Source of the DNA: Mugil cephalus
Lineage: Eukaryota; Chordata; Actinopteri; Mugiliformes; Mugilidae
NCBI RefSeq assembly: GCF_022458985.1
Contig: NC_061774.1
Coordinates: forward strand, 5,756,616-5,820,615
Reading direction: 5' to 3'
DNA length: 64,000 bases
Positions 11,935 to 23,220 of the stretch are shown here, piece by piece; the stretch's first letter is position 1; each line of letters starts with the position of its first letter. A program made the position numbers and the translations under genes. The notes under the pieces are model-generated. The model made no database searches, had not been told where the DNA came from, and saw only the letters and a program-made list of their open reading frames with translations.

Positions 11935-12220
11935 TATTATGGGTAGAGCACCCCCCATGTTTTGAGGCTGCAGACGGCCCCAGTTCGAATCCCGCACCAA
12001 ACGGCCTTTGCTGCATGTCAGTCCCAGGCGGCAACCTCCAGGTCTGAGCGATGAAGCCCATGCAGAAGATGCAAACAATTGCAGTTCATCGAGTGGCCAC
12101 TTGAGGCTGGCTGCAAAAGGGAGAAAATCCCCATTGACCCCCATGTTAAAAAGCCCAACTTTACAGTATTATTAAACATGTTTCCAGCCTGGTTCAAAAA
12201 ACGGTTTTGGTGTCAATGGT
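11935..12220 (+). repeat. tRNA-derived SINE followed by a common teleost repeat
   Basis: The element contains RNA polymerase III promoter boxes like those of a tRNA: an A-box-like GGGTAGAGCAC (11940-11950) and a B-box GTTCGAATCCC (11983-11993). It is followed by GCATGTCAGTCCCAGGCGGC and a tail I know from many fish genomes (GAGTGGCCACTTGAGGCTGG and CCCCATGTTAAAAAGCCCAA). The tRNA part cannot fold as a functional tRNA with its disrupted arms, so it is a SINE rather than a tRNA gene. Confidence 0.65.
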
Positions 12221-12239
12221 TTATTTCACTATGCTAGTC

Positions 12240-12390
12240 AATAATATATTTTATTTTATTTTAATCTAATCTTATTTATTTGATTTTTTCTTGTGTGTGT
12301 GTTTTACTTTTATGTGCACGAAGCAACAGTAGTTGTACTGTAAGTAATTTCCCTCGTGGATCATTAAAGTCTGTCTAAGTCTAAGTTTGC
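12240..12390 (+). repeat. Non-LTR retrotransposon 3' tail
   Basis: Ends in TAATTTCCCTCGTGGATCAT followed by TAAAGTCTGTCTAAGTCTAAG, the short repeated 3' tail typical of a fish LINE. The same tail occurs in reverse at 21388-21480. No coding part is attached. Confidence 0.55.
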
Positions 12391-12949
12391 AGCAAACACT
12401 TAATCATGATGATGCTAACATTAGCTAATGTCAGTCGTCAGAGTGGTTATGTTAAAGATTCATGCTAATTCAAAGTAGTGAATGTTGATGCTGAACTAAA
12501 ATGACGGGTAACAACGGGGCACAGAGTTATGTTCCTGTATTTATGTCATGATTCATTAATCTAACATTATGGAATTATTATGAATTGATGGCGACTGTCA
12601 TATATTACCCGGTGATTCAATGACACAAGAGTACATGTCCGGTATGATTACATACGGCTCCTATTTTTTATTTCTTTATTTTTTTCTATTTATGTGTCTG
12701 TTTGACTAAGGATAGTCATTTTGCCCAAGTTCCGGCTTCCAGAGGCTCAAATGTAACTCCATATTTATAGACCCTTTCACAGTTTGTAAACACAGTGACC
12801 TTTGTTGAGGGGCGGGGCTCAACTGGATGCCAAACATCTCAAACACTATAGCCTGTAAACGCTGGTTAGCATATTTCAATGGACTGTTTTGATACGAATG
12901 GACGAGGAAAACGCATATTTTAGAGACTGACTCTGACGGATGGGACTAC

Positions 12950-13600
12950 ATTCACATCGACCCCTACACTGTCACTGGATGGACATTTGACCAAAGGAGG
13001 ACAGGGGCGAAGTCTGGTCTGTTTTTATCAAGTGAAGCCTCTCCAACAAAAATATTACAAGAAATAAGTGGAACCACTGTGGAGGGTAACGTAGGAAATG
13101 CAACTTTTGCTTGGACACCGCTGAAGTGTTGCATTGGCTCGCAATTAGCATTAGCATTAACGTGTGGCAAGAATCCCCCAAATAATGATTAACATAATTT
13201 GTCAAATCATCCATCACTGGATGGATCATTTGACAGGACTGCCCACCCTGCAAAGGGCAGGCATTTACATGGACCTAATTGAGAAACCCAACATTTACAT
13301 GAAAGAAAAGAGGCATACAAATTATTAGACGCCTATAACAATGTCTTGAATAGATATGTGCAAGATTTGCAAATTTGAACGATGACTTTTGTCCATGCTT
13401 TTGCCGCTCTGTACATACAGAGGGGCTGTCTTTGTCAATTGAAGCCTCTTCTACAAAGATATTACAGTGGAACCACTGTGGAGGGTAATGTAGCAAATGC
13501 AACTTCTGCTTGGACACCTCTGAAACTCGTTGCGTTACTTAGCGGTTATCATTAGCATTAATAACAAAAATCCCCTAAATAATGATTTATTTATTTATTA
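12950..13600. repeat. Duplicated block of about 180 bp, origin unknown
   Basis: Two diverged copies (about 13015-13190 and 13425-13590) share GAAGCCTCT.C.ACAAA.ATATTACA, then GTGGAACCACTGTGGAGGGT, GCTTGGACACC and CATTAGCATTA. The first copy is open in plus frame for roughly 70 codons from about 12958; the second is broken. No protein motif is recognised. It is probably part of a non-autonomous transposon. Confidence 0.45.
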
Positions 13601-14104
13601 TAATTTCAGTCACGTTTTAGTTGTTGTATATTGATTTGTTGATGAAAAGAAGTTATCACCGCTGACAAGTCTTCTCTTGTACTCAAAAAAGCTTTATTAG
13701 AAGAAAGATCAGTGTCAAAAAAATCCTGGGCGAAACAGAGAGACTTTCAGGTGCCAACAGTTCAGCTCCAACACTCTCCTTATATAGCGTTTCTTTTCTC
13801 CAAGAATTCCACATTATAAACAAAGAGATTTTTCATGCCTTACTGCTGGCATTTTTACCACCATCAGCTGGTGAATAACCATTAATAACCTAACCTGTTT
13901 AGACAATGAACACGTTAGACAAACCTTGGACCCTAACCCATAGCGTTCTCCAGGCTGAAGCTGATGCTGCATTACATATTAATCTTATCTGATATGAAGT
14001 GTTCACATTTTTGATTGTCTCACTCCAATCCTTTCTTTTAATCAACTGACCAAAGACGTATGACTGACTGGGAAAAATACAGAAAGGACATTTTCATGGT
14101 TGAA

Positions 14105-14300
14105 GGGTATGCACGTGACGTCACAGCAAGCGAAGTCCCTGTGGTTACAACCACTGAGTGGCAAAAAGTGACAGTTGAGCGTGGAGATTAGCAGCATTAG
14201 TTTGAATCATAGGCTAAATTATAAATTTGATTAAACAATGGGGAAGAGCTATTGTGCGATTGACTGCACCAACAGATTTGAAGAGCAGTCAGAGATGTTT
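14105..14300 (+). pseudogene. THAP-domain first-exon fragment
   Basis: An ATG at 14238 opens MGKSYCAIDCTNRFEEQSEM, the conserved start of a C2CH THAP zinc finger, after which homology stops at about 14298. The 120 bp upstream, including GTGACGTCAC and GAGATTAGCAGCATTAGTTT, match the flank of the minus-strand THAP fragment at 9.4-9.75 kb. Together the two give the beginning and the continuation of the same domain, so both derive from one mobile or duplicated THAP gene. Confidence 0.6.
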
Positions 14301-14520
14301 TTTTCTGATAATATTCGTGTTTATCCATGTTTTTATGAGGTTATTCAAAAACAATCTGATATGCAATACAAGACAAAAACAAAAGCACATTAGTAATCAT
14401 GACAGTATCCAGCTTTAGTTTAAACAGCCAACATCCGACAGTTATAGCGCTATATGTATCTTACTGTATTTAAAAGCTGAACAATAACAATAACTGATCA
14501 TTTTTCATGGGGTCAACCTT

Positions 14521-17500
14521 TCACGATTTGTCTCTCATGCTGGAGTACAAACATTCCTCCTGCAACTCCTTCTTCTCCTTCCATCTTTTGGATTTTCTTG
14601 AAGGGAAATCCAGCGCCACATAGTTTAATTCAACTTCTTCGCCATTCTGCAAAACAACAATATCATAACTTATTTTACAACTGTAAAACAGTATACATTC
14701 AAATCTGTTAAATACAGCGTGCCACAAAACATCCAATGATGATTTCCATTGTAACTGAATTGTGTGGTAACATAACATAACAATCTTGAACCAATGCAAA
14801 CTCTTCTTCCTTTAAGGAGATCCTCTGTACTAGGAAGCCCAATCTAATCTAAGGTCATTTAGATGGGACTAAGAATAAGACACATTCGTCTCATCAAAGC
14901 TCGGTTGTAACTTAAATTAATTTGCATATAATATAAAAACAGCAGTAACAAATGGAAACTGAAGAAGTGCCTTGCATTAGTTGTGGCAAAGTTTAAATGA
15001 TAAAACAAAATCAGCTGCTGTTTCTGTTTCACTTCTCTTCTGAAAGGCTTGTTTTGGTCTAATTGATGGGGATTGGTGGGAGTCCGTTATTTTTATTTAT
15101 TTTTTTTACCTACGGTGTAGGTTCGTGGAGAGCTCTCAGGGTTGTTTACTCACTTGTCAGTGTGGTAACCAGCCAGCAATTGTGGACATTCATGGTTAGA
15201 GTGTAATGTAGAGAAATGCTATTTGTTAAAGGTGTCTATTAAAGGACGTTTTTCCAGGGGTGACCTTACATCATGGTCTAGGACCGAGAAACTGTTCAGC
15301 CTGTGCAGGAACATGAACGTTGAATGTAAATCCTGACTTTTTGTACAAGTTCTGTAAAATTGTGAACAATGGAACAGTTGCAGATATTTCTCTATTGCAA
15401 CAATCTTTTACCTGTGTGCAACTAAAACTCGTTCAAACATGTTTGTTCATTACCGCTCCGACTACAAACAAAAACCAGAAGGCTTCCAGTAAAAAGAAAT
15501 CTTACCTCCACATTTGCAATTTGATACGTGATGTGGATGTCATAAACGGACAAAAATAGGGTCACTGACGCCCACTTTCACCAAGTAGTCTCGCTTTGAC
15601 TGAAACCACATCCCGTACAGACTGATGTGAATGCAGTCGCCCAATCACCAGGTTTTTATTGTAACTGTGACAACAAAGAACCCTTAACCTCAACATTATA
15701 ACCTGACCTACAATATTTCCTTCTGTCCCAACCAAGGAAAACCTATTTTTTTTGCCCACACATAACCTGTCGTTGACCTCAGCTGTGTAAAAACAGAAAA
15801 TGCTAATATGTTTTGTTCAAGAAGGAATTAACCAACAACCTTTTTTCGTACTTTGATTTTATATTCTGTAATCCCCTCCAGGTCAGAGGTCATGTATTTT
15901 TGTCTCCCCCTGCCCACATCTCACTGCAAACTCATTTTAGTTAGGGAATTTTCCTTTTCTCATTCAAACCGCACTTTGTGCATTAATCAGCATTCATTTA
16001 TTTACCAAAGAATTGCACATTTGGCGATATTTAGATTATATTTACCCCATTACTTGTCTGACCCTCATTTGATCCGTCTTGTTCAGCATGATTCGAAGCT
16101 GTTACGCGTCCTGTTACAAAAAATTAAAAAATACTAATTAGCAAGGCAACTTTAACATTTGAGAAGATCCAGAGTTAATATTAAAGCAGTACATCTGGCA
16201 CCAACAATCATGCCACATGTGTCGTACACGTGATAAACCCACCTTTGCAATGTCCACAAACTGGCTTTTTCCTCCTTTTGATGATCAGAGCAATATTCAC
16301 AAGCAGACTGCAGCCCAGCAGTGCCCCGAACACAATGACCAGCAGACACTGTTGTTCTGGAAAGAGAAAACATCCCACACATACAGAGCTGACATCAGTT
16401 CACAGAAACAACACATGGACTTATTGTGGATTTTTTGTTTTTAAATATTTTTATTAATTTTGTCGGAAATAGAACACAACAGATATAACATATAATCACA
16501 GTCCAGAATGGTATGTGGCACAAAAAAAAAAAAAAATGAAATTTAAAATACAGCGACCAAAATAACACATGAACAAACTTTTCAGACTACACTTATCGGA
16601 TTTATGTACGGGTCCCAAGTCCTAGCAAAACATTTCAATTTAATTTTGTTGTAATTTCTGATTTTTTTCCAGACTTCCCATCTAAGCCACATCTCAAACG
16701 TTGGTGCGGAGTCAGTTATCCACATTTGCAAAATAATACCAAAAGATGCAGCCTGAGTTTTGTATTAATTAGCCCTAAGACCGCAATCAATTGGTCTGGG
16801 CTCCGGCTCTTCTTAAAGGCTCTGGAAAAACACTGAAAAATATCATACCACTAGGAAGATAACTTGACCAAAGAGTATGTGCCAGTGTTCCTTCAGAAAT
16901 CTTGCATCTGATACATAATGGTGATGTTGTTGAATCCAACTTGTGGATCTTAGCTTTACAATAGTACAAATGATGAAGTGTCTAAAACTGTATCAAATTG
17001 TGTCTAACACTGGCTGAACAGTCATTTATATTTATCATACATTGTTCCCAAAAGCCTTCTCCCCAAGGTTTGATTAAAAAAAAAACAAAAACAAAAACAC
17101 ACTGCACCTTGACTAAGTGGTTCAGATTTGTTAATAGCATTGAGGGTATGGTGACAAGGTTTGTTTTGTGGATTTTTTTTAGCTAGATTAGTCGCATGTA
17201 TCTCAACAATGAATGGATTATCATAATCTTGAGTACAGCCTTTATAGGCCTTCTGATTAGCGAGCGCGACACATCATCGTGTTGAGAACATCAGATCCTG
17301 TCTGCAGACTTGCGGCAAGACGTTGCTTCAGATACTTCAGTATCTGTTCAGATAATAACACTAAAGTTGTTAGAAAGATTTTGTGGTAGTAGTTCTCGAA
17401 GTAGCAGATTTGGTTGTTATCTGTGTCTACAGCATTTCACACCTCCTCATTTTCATTGACATGTTCATGGAAATAACTCAAATTTAAAACTTGAAACTAA

Positions 17501-18673
17501 CTCCATTTTAAACACAGACGAATGAAAAAATATACAAACAATAATGTGATACATGAATGATTCTTAATTGATCAAATGCTTTTAAAATACCTTCTGCCAA
17601 TTACGTTTTTTTAAAGCTGTTAAAATTTAGTGTGTTTGACCAAACTGGTTTCTAAAAATTGACGACTAACTTAAATCAATATTATTAATGTTAATAAATG
17701 ATCGTCATTTAAATAACACGTTAAAATACATACCTGTCTCCACTTTAGTTCCCTCACCAAGCAGGATCTCTCCACAGGTGACCACAGCACAGTAGTAAGT
17801 CCCAGCATCAGAGGCGTCACTGATAGTTTTGGAAAGACGGTAGACACACTTTCTTTGCCCTTGGTCATGACTGCTGTTACCTTGAGTGTAAATGATGCTT
17901 GGATATGATTCTGCTCCAGCTCTGAACCAGTACACACTGTGGTTGTCAGGACACTGAGGTACCTTTACTTGGTTTCTGCTGACAAGGGAACACTGCAGAG
18001 TCACAGAGCCTCCGATCTGGACTGACTCTTTGTTGGGACTTTGTTTCACATAGACAGATTTCTGCTGATTTTTTGGATCTGTGTGATTCACCAAAACAAA
18101 AGAACCATAACTTTTCGGCTCACAGATATAAATATAATGGCACGTTCAAAGCAAACACGTTCAAAGGAATATACTTTACCTTTCACAGCCACCAGAGTTC
18201 CAGAGATAAATCTCATGTTGTATGGCGATCCCGCTTGACAGAAGTATGTCGCTTCATCTTCTTTGCTGACATTTGTTATGGTAAGGTAATACACATCACT
18301 CACTTTCGTGACTTTGATTCTCGAGTTATTAAATGGTTCCTCCATTTTTATTTTGCCAAAACTTCCTGAAACAATAGTTTCAGTCACGTATCCAAAACTC
18401 TGCTTATGCCAGAAAAGCAGACCAGGTTCACTCCCCACTGAACATGTCAGGGTCAAATTGTCCCCAAGTTCGGCCACAGTCAAAGAGATCTGATGAGAAG
18501 CCTTGTTGGTTTCCATCAGAGCTAAAGAAAACACACAAACATTCACGTCATTACAACATGACAGACTCTGACACTAAATAATAAATCTACATTGGGTTAA
18601 AATAAAACGGTAGTGAAGAAGTGAACTCACACAGTATACTAAGAAGAATCAAAGCAGCCAGTCCTCTGATCAT
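14521..18673 (-). CDS. Novel immune-type receptor, intact, ITIM-bearing
   Basis: A type I membrane receptor of the immunoglobulin superfamily, by family knowledge an innate-type inhibitory receptor of lymphoid cells. Six exons join in frame: 18673-18631, 18521-18180, 18078-17734, 16356-16243, 15564-15506, 14646-14521 (1,029 bp, 342 residues). Residues 1-14 (MIRGLAALILLSIL) form the leader. The first V-type domain has C41, W52, YFC at 107-109 and a J-like SGT end. The second has C158, YWF at 178-180, YYC at 223-225 and the J-like GEGTKVE. Transmembrane residues are about 248-269 (LLVIVFGALLGCSLLVNIAL), followed by KRRKK. The tail has one exact ITIM, LNYVAL (Y310), plus ITYQIA (Y295) and CLYSSM (Y335). 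All introns are GT/AG; exon 5 (59 bp) is the least certain but its phases fit. Assignment to NITR rests on the V/J-like plus second-domain plan; DICP or NILT families are less likely. Confidence 0.85.
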
Positions 18674-18764
18674 TGTGGTTTATCACCCCTCTCTTGCACA
18701 ACTGATGTCTTCAAATGGAAGATCTAGTCACAAGCTGATGAAAGTTTACAAAGAAACAATCATA

Positions 18765-18795
18765 GCGATTGGCTGAAACATAGAACTTCCTGTGA
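18765..18795 (-). promoter_or_regulatory. Possible promoter elements of the intact NITR gene
   Basis: About 95-120 bp upstream of the start codon the minus strand carries AGCCAATCGC (CCAAT box, 18768-18772 on plus as ATTGG) and ACAGGAAGT (Ets/PU.1-type core, 18785-18793). Both types are usual in leukocyte promoters. The paralogue at 28.2 kb keeps the Ets core but has CCCAT in place of CCAAT. Function is inferred from sequence only. Confidence 0.35.
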
Positions 18796-18799
18796 ACGT

Positions 18800-19750
18800 T
18801 TGCAAGCCAGTGACCCATTTTCAGAGAATCTGAGCAGCATTTAGTTTTCTTTGACTGACTGAAAATAACTGCACTAAAAGGATTTTTAAAATGTTGTAGC
18901 TCCGACGCAACTCCTAAAAAGTTATGGAAAAAATGAGTGGAAAAGGTCTTTGAAGGAACACTAAATTTAAGTAGATTTCAGTGACATATACTAGTATTTT
19001 TTGCCCCACTGCATTTTTTAAAACTTATACTGTGCTTTTTCTCATATTCAGATTTTATGTATGAAACATTCAATGAGTGATATAATGATATAACCAGTTA
19101 AAATTAGGCCCTGCTCTTCACTTATAACATTATTAAATATGATCTACACAGGGGAACGATGTAAACACATCGTTCACCTGTTTGAAGTCGTCTAATGTGA
19201 TTTTGGCAATGATAAGATGATGATGATAATCTTTTTGTTTGTGGAAAGTGGGGCAGGCAGTTCAATTTCCGTCGCTCTTTTTTGCGCTGTGCAGACAGAT
19301 TTAACACCCACATCATCACTGACCAAGAGTAAACATCTTATTTCTTACACAAGACAGTTGACGAGTGGTTACAGTAATGAAAAAGCCACAGCTTCTCATG
19401 CAATTCTACAAAAGGTGAGAAAAACAAAGATTGATTCAGTCTCATGGCAGAGACTAAATGCTGTCACATGTTATGTGCAACACAACACGATACAAATCAG
19501 GTCCGAGAAACCAAATATAGTACACAGAATTAAATCATACCCAAAAGTTAAAAATAAAGTGCCAAGTTAATTTGAAAGTCCTATCAAAAAGCATTTATAG
19601 ACTCTGGCCTCATCAGAGTATCTTTCACTATACTAGATGGAGAGAGATGGCTATGTTCACATGGACAATCCCTTCAACTTTTTTGCACTACAACTTAGCC
19701 AATGTAAACCACTAACTAACACTAACAACTAACTGTTGCTCAGATTGTTT
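18800..19750. other. NITR 5' flank, otherwise empty
   Basis: 18680-19030 is paralogous to 28223-28500. It contains the empty TA site (19026-19027) that corresponds to the Tc1 insertion in the other copy. The open frames around 19122-19570 show no recognisable motif. Confidence 0.5.
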
Positions 19751-19774
19751 TAAACATTTGTCTCCAGAGGATTA

Positions 19775-19900
19775 ATCCAGCCCTATGATAGACTGGCGAC
19801 CTGTCCAGGGTGTACCCCACCTCACACCAGCTGGGATAGGCTCCAGCAACCTCCACCACCCCAGTGAGGATAGGTGGTAGTAGAAGAAGAGATGAGCAGA
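19775..19900 (+). repeat. LINE 3' end remnant
   Basis: Contains ATAGACTGGCGACCTGTCCA and GGGTGTACCCCACCTC followed by GGGATAGGCTCCAGCAACC, a well-known 3' consensus of fish LINEs. A second copy at 30478-30590 lies in the duplicated partner block. Confidence 0.65.
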
Positions 19901-21387
19901 GGATTAATCTGTAGGCCAAAATTTTAGGTCAACATTTGTGTTGCCAAGAGAATAAAATCTAATGGTTATCACATTCAGTACAGATGCTTATTTTCACTGC
20001 ATTGTGAATTTAAATAATTTTAGTCATTCCCTTAATTATCTATCTTAATACTAACATTAACATTTTATCGGTGCTATGGACACGTGAGCATGTTAAACAA
20101 TACTTGCTAAATAAGTTAGCACCGTCAGTGCAGCATGTTAGCAGACTGACATTTAACTGAGTAGGAACACTCAGCAGTGTGATTATGTGCACGTGCACAG
20201 CTTAATTGATCTTAAATAACTGACGGGAACATGTCCTCCTCCACACTAGGTGGCGATATGTGTCTCGTCAACAGGTTAACACCATGATAATACCATCCCT
20301 TTTCTAGTTGACCTATTAAGTCATATAATAAAGAGTTGTTCATGCGGCCACAGAAAAACGTTTTCCAATGGCATTATCTCTGTGTCTTAATCGGATAAAG
20401 AGAACTCGGATTTTAGTTGGAGTAACTTGTTTACATGCACTTCAGTTGTACAGTTAAAGTTGGATTAAGGCGTTAATTAGTTTTTTTCACATTCATGTAA
20501 ATGTACTGACTGTGCAAAATTACAGTCTCACTGAGATATTGCCATGACTGTGTTATGCTGCATACACACAGACACTGCATCAGAGCAGGAAGCAGGTTTT
20601 GGTTCATCACAAACCTGTAGCTCAGTGTATGAAACATGTCATTTATAGTCTGACTCGGTAGGACAGCACCTTACTAACGTAGGCACAACACTACGTATGA
20701 GGAACATGTTGAGTCATTGCTGCTCATACTGCCTCCCAGCTGGAGAAACTTTTGACTGGTAGTGTGTGTGTTGTATAGTCTTAAGTGTATCGCCCTCTGT
20801 GCAGATACACCTGTCAGCTTGACAGAGTTGTATTCACAATAATTAGGTAACAACCCCTCACCAGCTTCCCACTCACCAAAAATTATGGTACTGAATAATA
20901 ACCTGTACTGAAAAGAGTTGCTGTTGTTGTGAGTATTAATTATTTTATTTTTTTTAATCTCTGACCTTTTATCTTTATTATTTCAACATGAGTCAACATG
21001 AGATTAAGTTTGGGTTTTCTCATATATTATCTTAGTGGGACTTTTGTGAAAGTCATCACTATACAGACTTTCGGTTGCTGGCACAACTCAAAAGTTGCAT
21101 CACATTGTCTTTGCCAGAGGAAAGTTTCTGTCAAGGATTCCTTTTGAAACAAAAAATAGAATTTGACTCATAGTCAATTTGACTCATAGTCATGTGATGC
21201 CATCTCTTCCTAAAAGCACATGATGTAGCAAACCTTGTGCTTTGATGGTAAAAGCTCCTTGTAAGCACATCCGCTGGTGGGTCCCACCACTTCAGAACGG
21301 ATTGCTTTTGTGCTCATGTACTGAGCAGTGAATTATCAGCAGTGGTGGAGTTAGGTGATATGTTAAATCAACAACAGCTATGATGGG

Positions 21388-21480
21388 AGGCTTAGACATA
21401 GACTCAGACAGACTTTAAGTCAAGTCACTTTATTTAATGATCCATGAGGGAAATTACTTTGTCACAGTAGCTTTGTTACA
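21388..21480 (-). repeat. Non-LTR retrotransposon 3' tail, reversed
   Basis: Reads CTTAGACATAGACTCAGACA then AATGATCCATGAGGGAAATT on the plus strand, the reverse complement of the tail at 12240-12390. It lies in the segment that is absent from the other two block copies, so it is probably part of a later insertion. Confidence 0.5.
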
Positions 21481-21637
21481 CATGAAAGTAAACACTCATT
21501 AAAACACAAAATAGATGAAATAAAACAAGATTAGATGAAAATCAAATCAAAATAATTATTATCTAGTAAAATAAAATGAACATTGTAATCAGAATGAGCG
21601 TTAGGAACAAATATACAAAAGGTGCCTTGGCATGTTC

Positions 21638-21640
21638 AGT

Positions 21641-21698
<58 letters not shown>
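21638..21698. repeat. (GT)n microsatellite
   Basis: About 30 GT units with one early interruption. It is absent from paralogous block copies II and III. Confidence 0.95.
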
Positions 21699-21701
<3 letters not shown>

Positions 21702-22261
21702 ACTCATAGTTCAACACACTGTAATTACAAAAGATCTGATCTTTTTAATAACAATTATCTTTTCAGCTGGAGGGCAGAGATGAAATGACATTGGGTACAA
21801 CAGTAAAAATCATTAAGCCAACTGACCTTATTGGTAGATTAGACAAGCCTGCAAAGAATATCTGATGAACAAGTAGTTCATATGCACTTTAGTTTGAACC
21901 AACAAGGTATTTTACTTTCAAAGCACTTTGGTGTTTGTGTGTGACTGTGAAAACAAATTTCAAAGCCACAAATGTCAACTGAGCTGCAAGATGTTCGCAG
22001 TGGCTGGCCATATCTGACGCTTCTGACAGACCGCCGAGCATGTTTACTCAGAATGTGCATGACTTTGGCATCAACAGGATAAGAAAGTATATAATAACAG
22101 CAAGAGTACAGTATATACAAACTCATAATGATATTTTTGTAATATACTGAAAATAAGGAGCACAGATTTTGGTGCTTAATATGAAAAAGGTGGCTACCAT
22201 CACAGGTTGGTAGCTTTTTAGGTGAACATCAGCTCAAAAATATCTCTTTGTTTAGAAGGTA

Positions 22262-23148
22262 CACAGCAAATAAAGAAGAGTGGAATTCTTGGTGTTAAAC
22301 TAGACATACACTTGAAGAGTTAATTATACTCTGGGTAGAGTTAATCCATTATAATTAACTCTCAGTCGATAAATAGTTGTTGTTAAAACTGAGTGTAAAA
22401 AGGAAGTGTCACTAAATCATAACCTCTAGGTGTAAATGTTTAAATATTAACTCAGAACTTCCTACTCCAAACTCTAATCCTGTGTTTAACACCTCAAGTG
22501 TTAACGACAAACTTTACTTGTCGCGCTGTTACTAATCATCCGAACACTTGCTTAATGAGCTAGAGGTTAGCATGCATGCCTGGCCTCACTGTAACATAGA
22601 AAGTGAGTAACAGCAGTAAACGGTACGTTTGGCTTAACGTTTCGGCTGAGTGAGACGAGTCATGCAGTTTGTAACCATAGATATAAAACGTGATAAGATG
22701 ATGCTAATGGTTGGGAGTTGCTAGCTAGCGTGCTAATGTGGTGCTAACGCTACATACATACATTGTGCCTTACTGTTGCATGTTGTGATATTTTTGTGGT
22801 GCAAGTTTGAAAATAAATGTTTTTGAACTGTCAAACAGGACTACCTTTTTTATTTTAGTTAAGTTTATTTTCCAAGTATTTTTTGTAGGATTGTATAAGA
22901 ATTATATTGACACATTTTAAGTGTTATGGGGATAACACTTAAGTGTTAAAAAAAACTAACACCGGTTGGTGTTAGGCAGTGTTAAATTTAACTACAAGAA
23001 GAGTCAAATTTACACTAATTTAGTGTAAAGCTATCAACACTCAAAAAAGTGTTAAATTAACACTCTGACGTGTGGACCCATATAGACACTTTAAAAGTGT
23101 TAAGATCAACTCTTACAGTGTTAATTTGGGTATGGTGATTTTACTGTG
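22262..23148. mobile_element. Non-autonomous DNA transposon, TA target duplication
   Basis: An 887-bp segment starting CACAGCAAAT and ending TTTTACTGTG (reverse complement CACAGTAAAA), flanked by TA on both sides (22260-22261 and 23149-23150). The paralogous block at 26422-26440 reads straight through with a single TA, giving a clean empty site. Inside, it is rich in AGTGTTAA/TTAACACT words and has no open frame of note. TA duplication suggests a Tc1/mariner-type mobiliser; terminal repeats are short. Confidence 0.75.
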
Positions 23149-23220
23149 TAATAGTGGGATCTGAACACTGAAGTCTCTAGTCTCAGTCGTGACTAGAGAC
23201 TAGGGACAGAAACATTTCCT

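Larger units (their letters stand above)
20419..22261. repeat. Duplicated intergenic block, copy I
   Basis: 20419-20930 is nearly identical to 25705-26220 over about 510 bp, and 21890-22261 matches 26228-26431. Parts 20863-21200 and 21877-22090 match 33090-33430 and 33460-33665. Copy I alone carries the stretch 21215-21870 with a LINE tail and a GT repeat. No gene is present; the open frame at 21878-22126 recurs at 33463-33645 only because the DNA is duplicated. Confidence 0.85.

Noticed and set aside
11935..12030. Possible tRNA gene with A and B boxes
   Set aside because: The boxes are tRNA-like but anticodon and acceptor arms do not pair and a known fish repeat follows directly, so it is a SINE.
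11521..12144. 207-codon minus-strand open frame
   Set aside because: It runs across a SINE and a common repeat, has low-complexity composition and no domain.
21878..22126. Open frame repeated at 33463-33645, suggesting a conserved small protein
   Set aside because: The similarity extends far outside the frame and reflects the segmental duplication; no preference for silent changes is visible.
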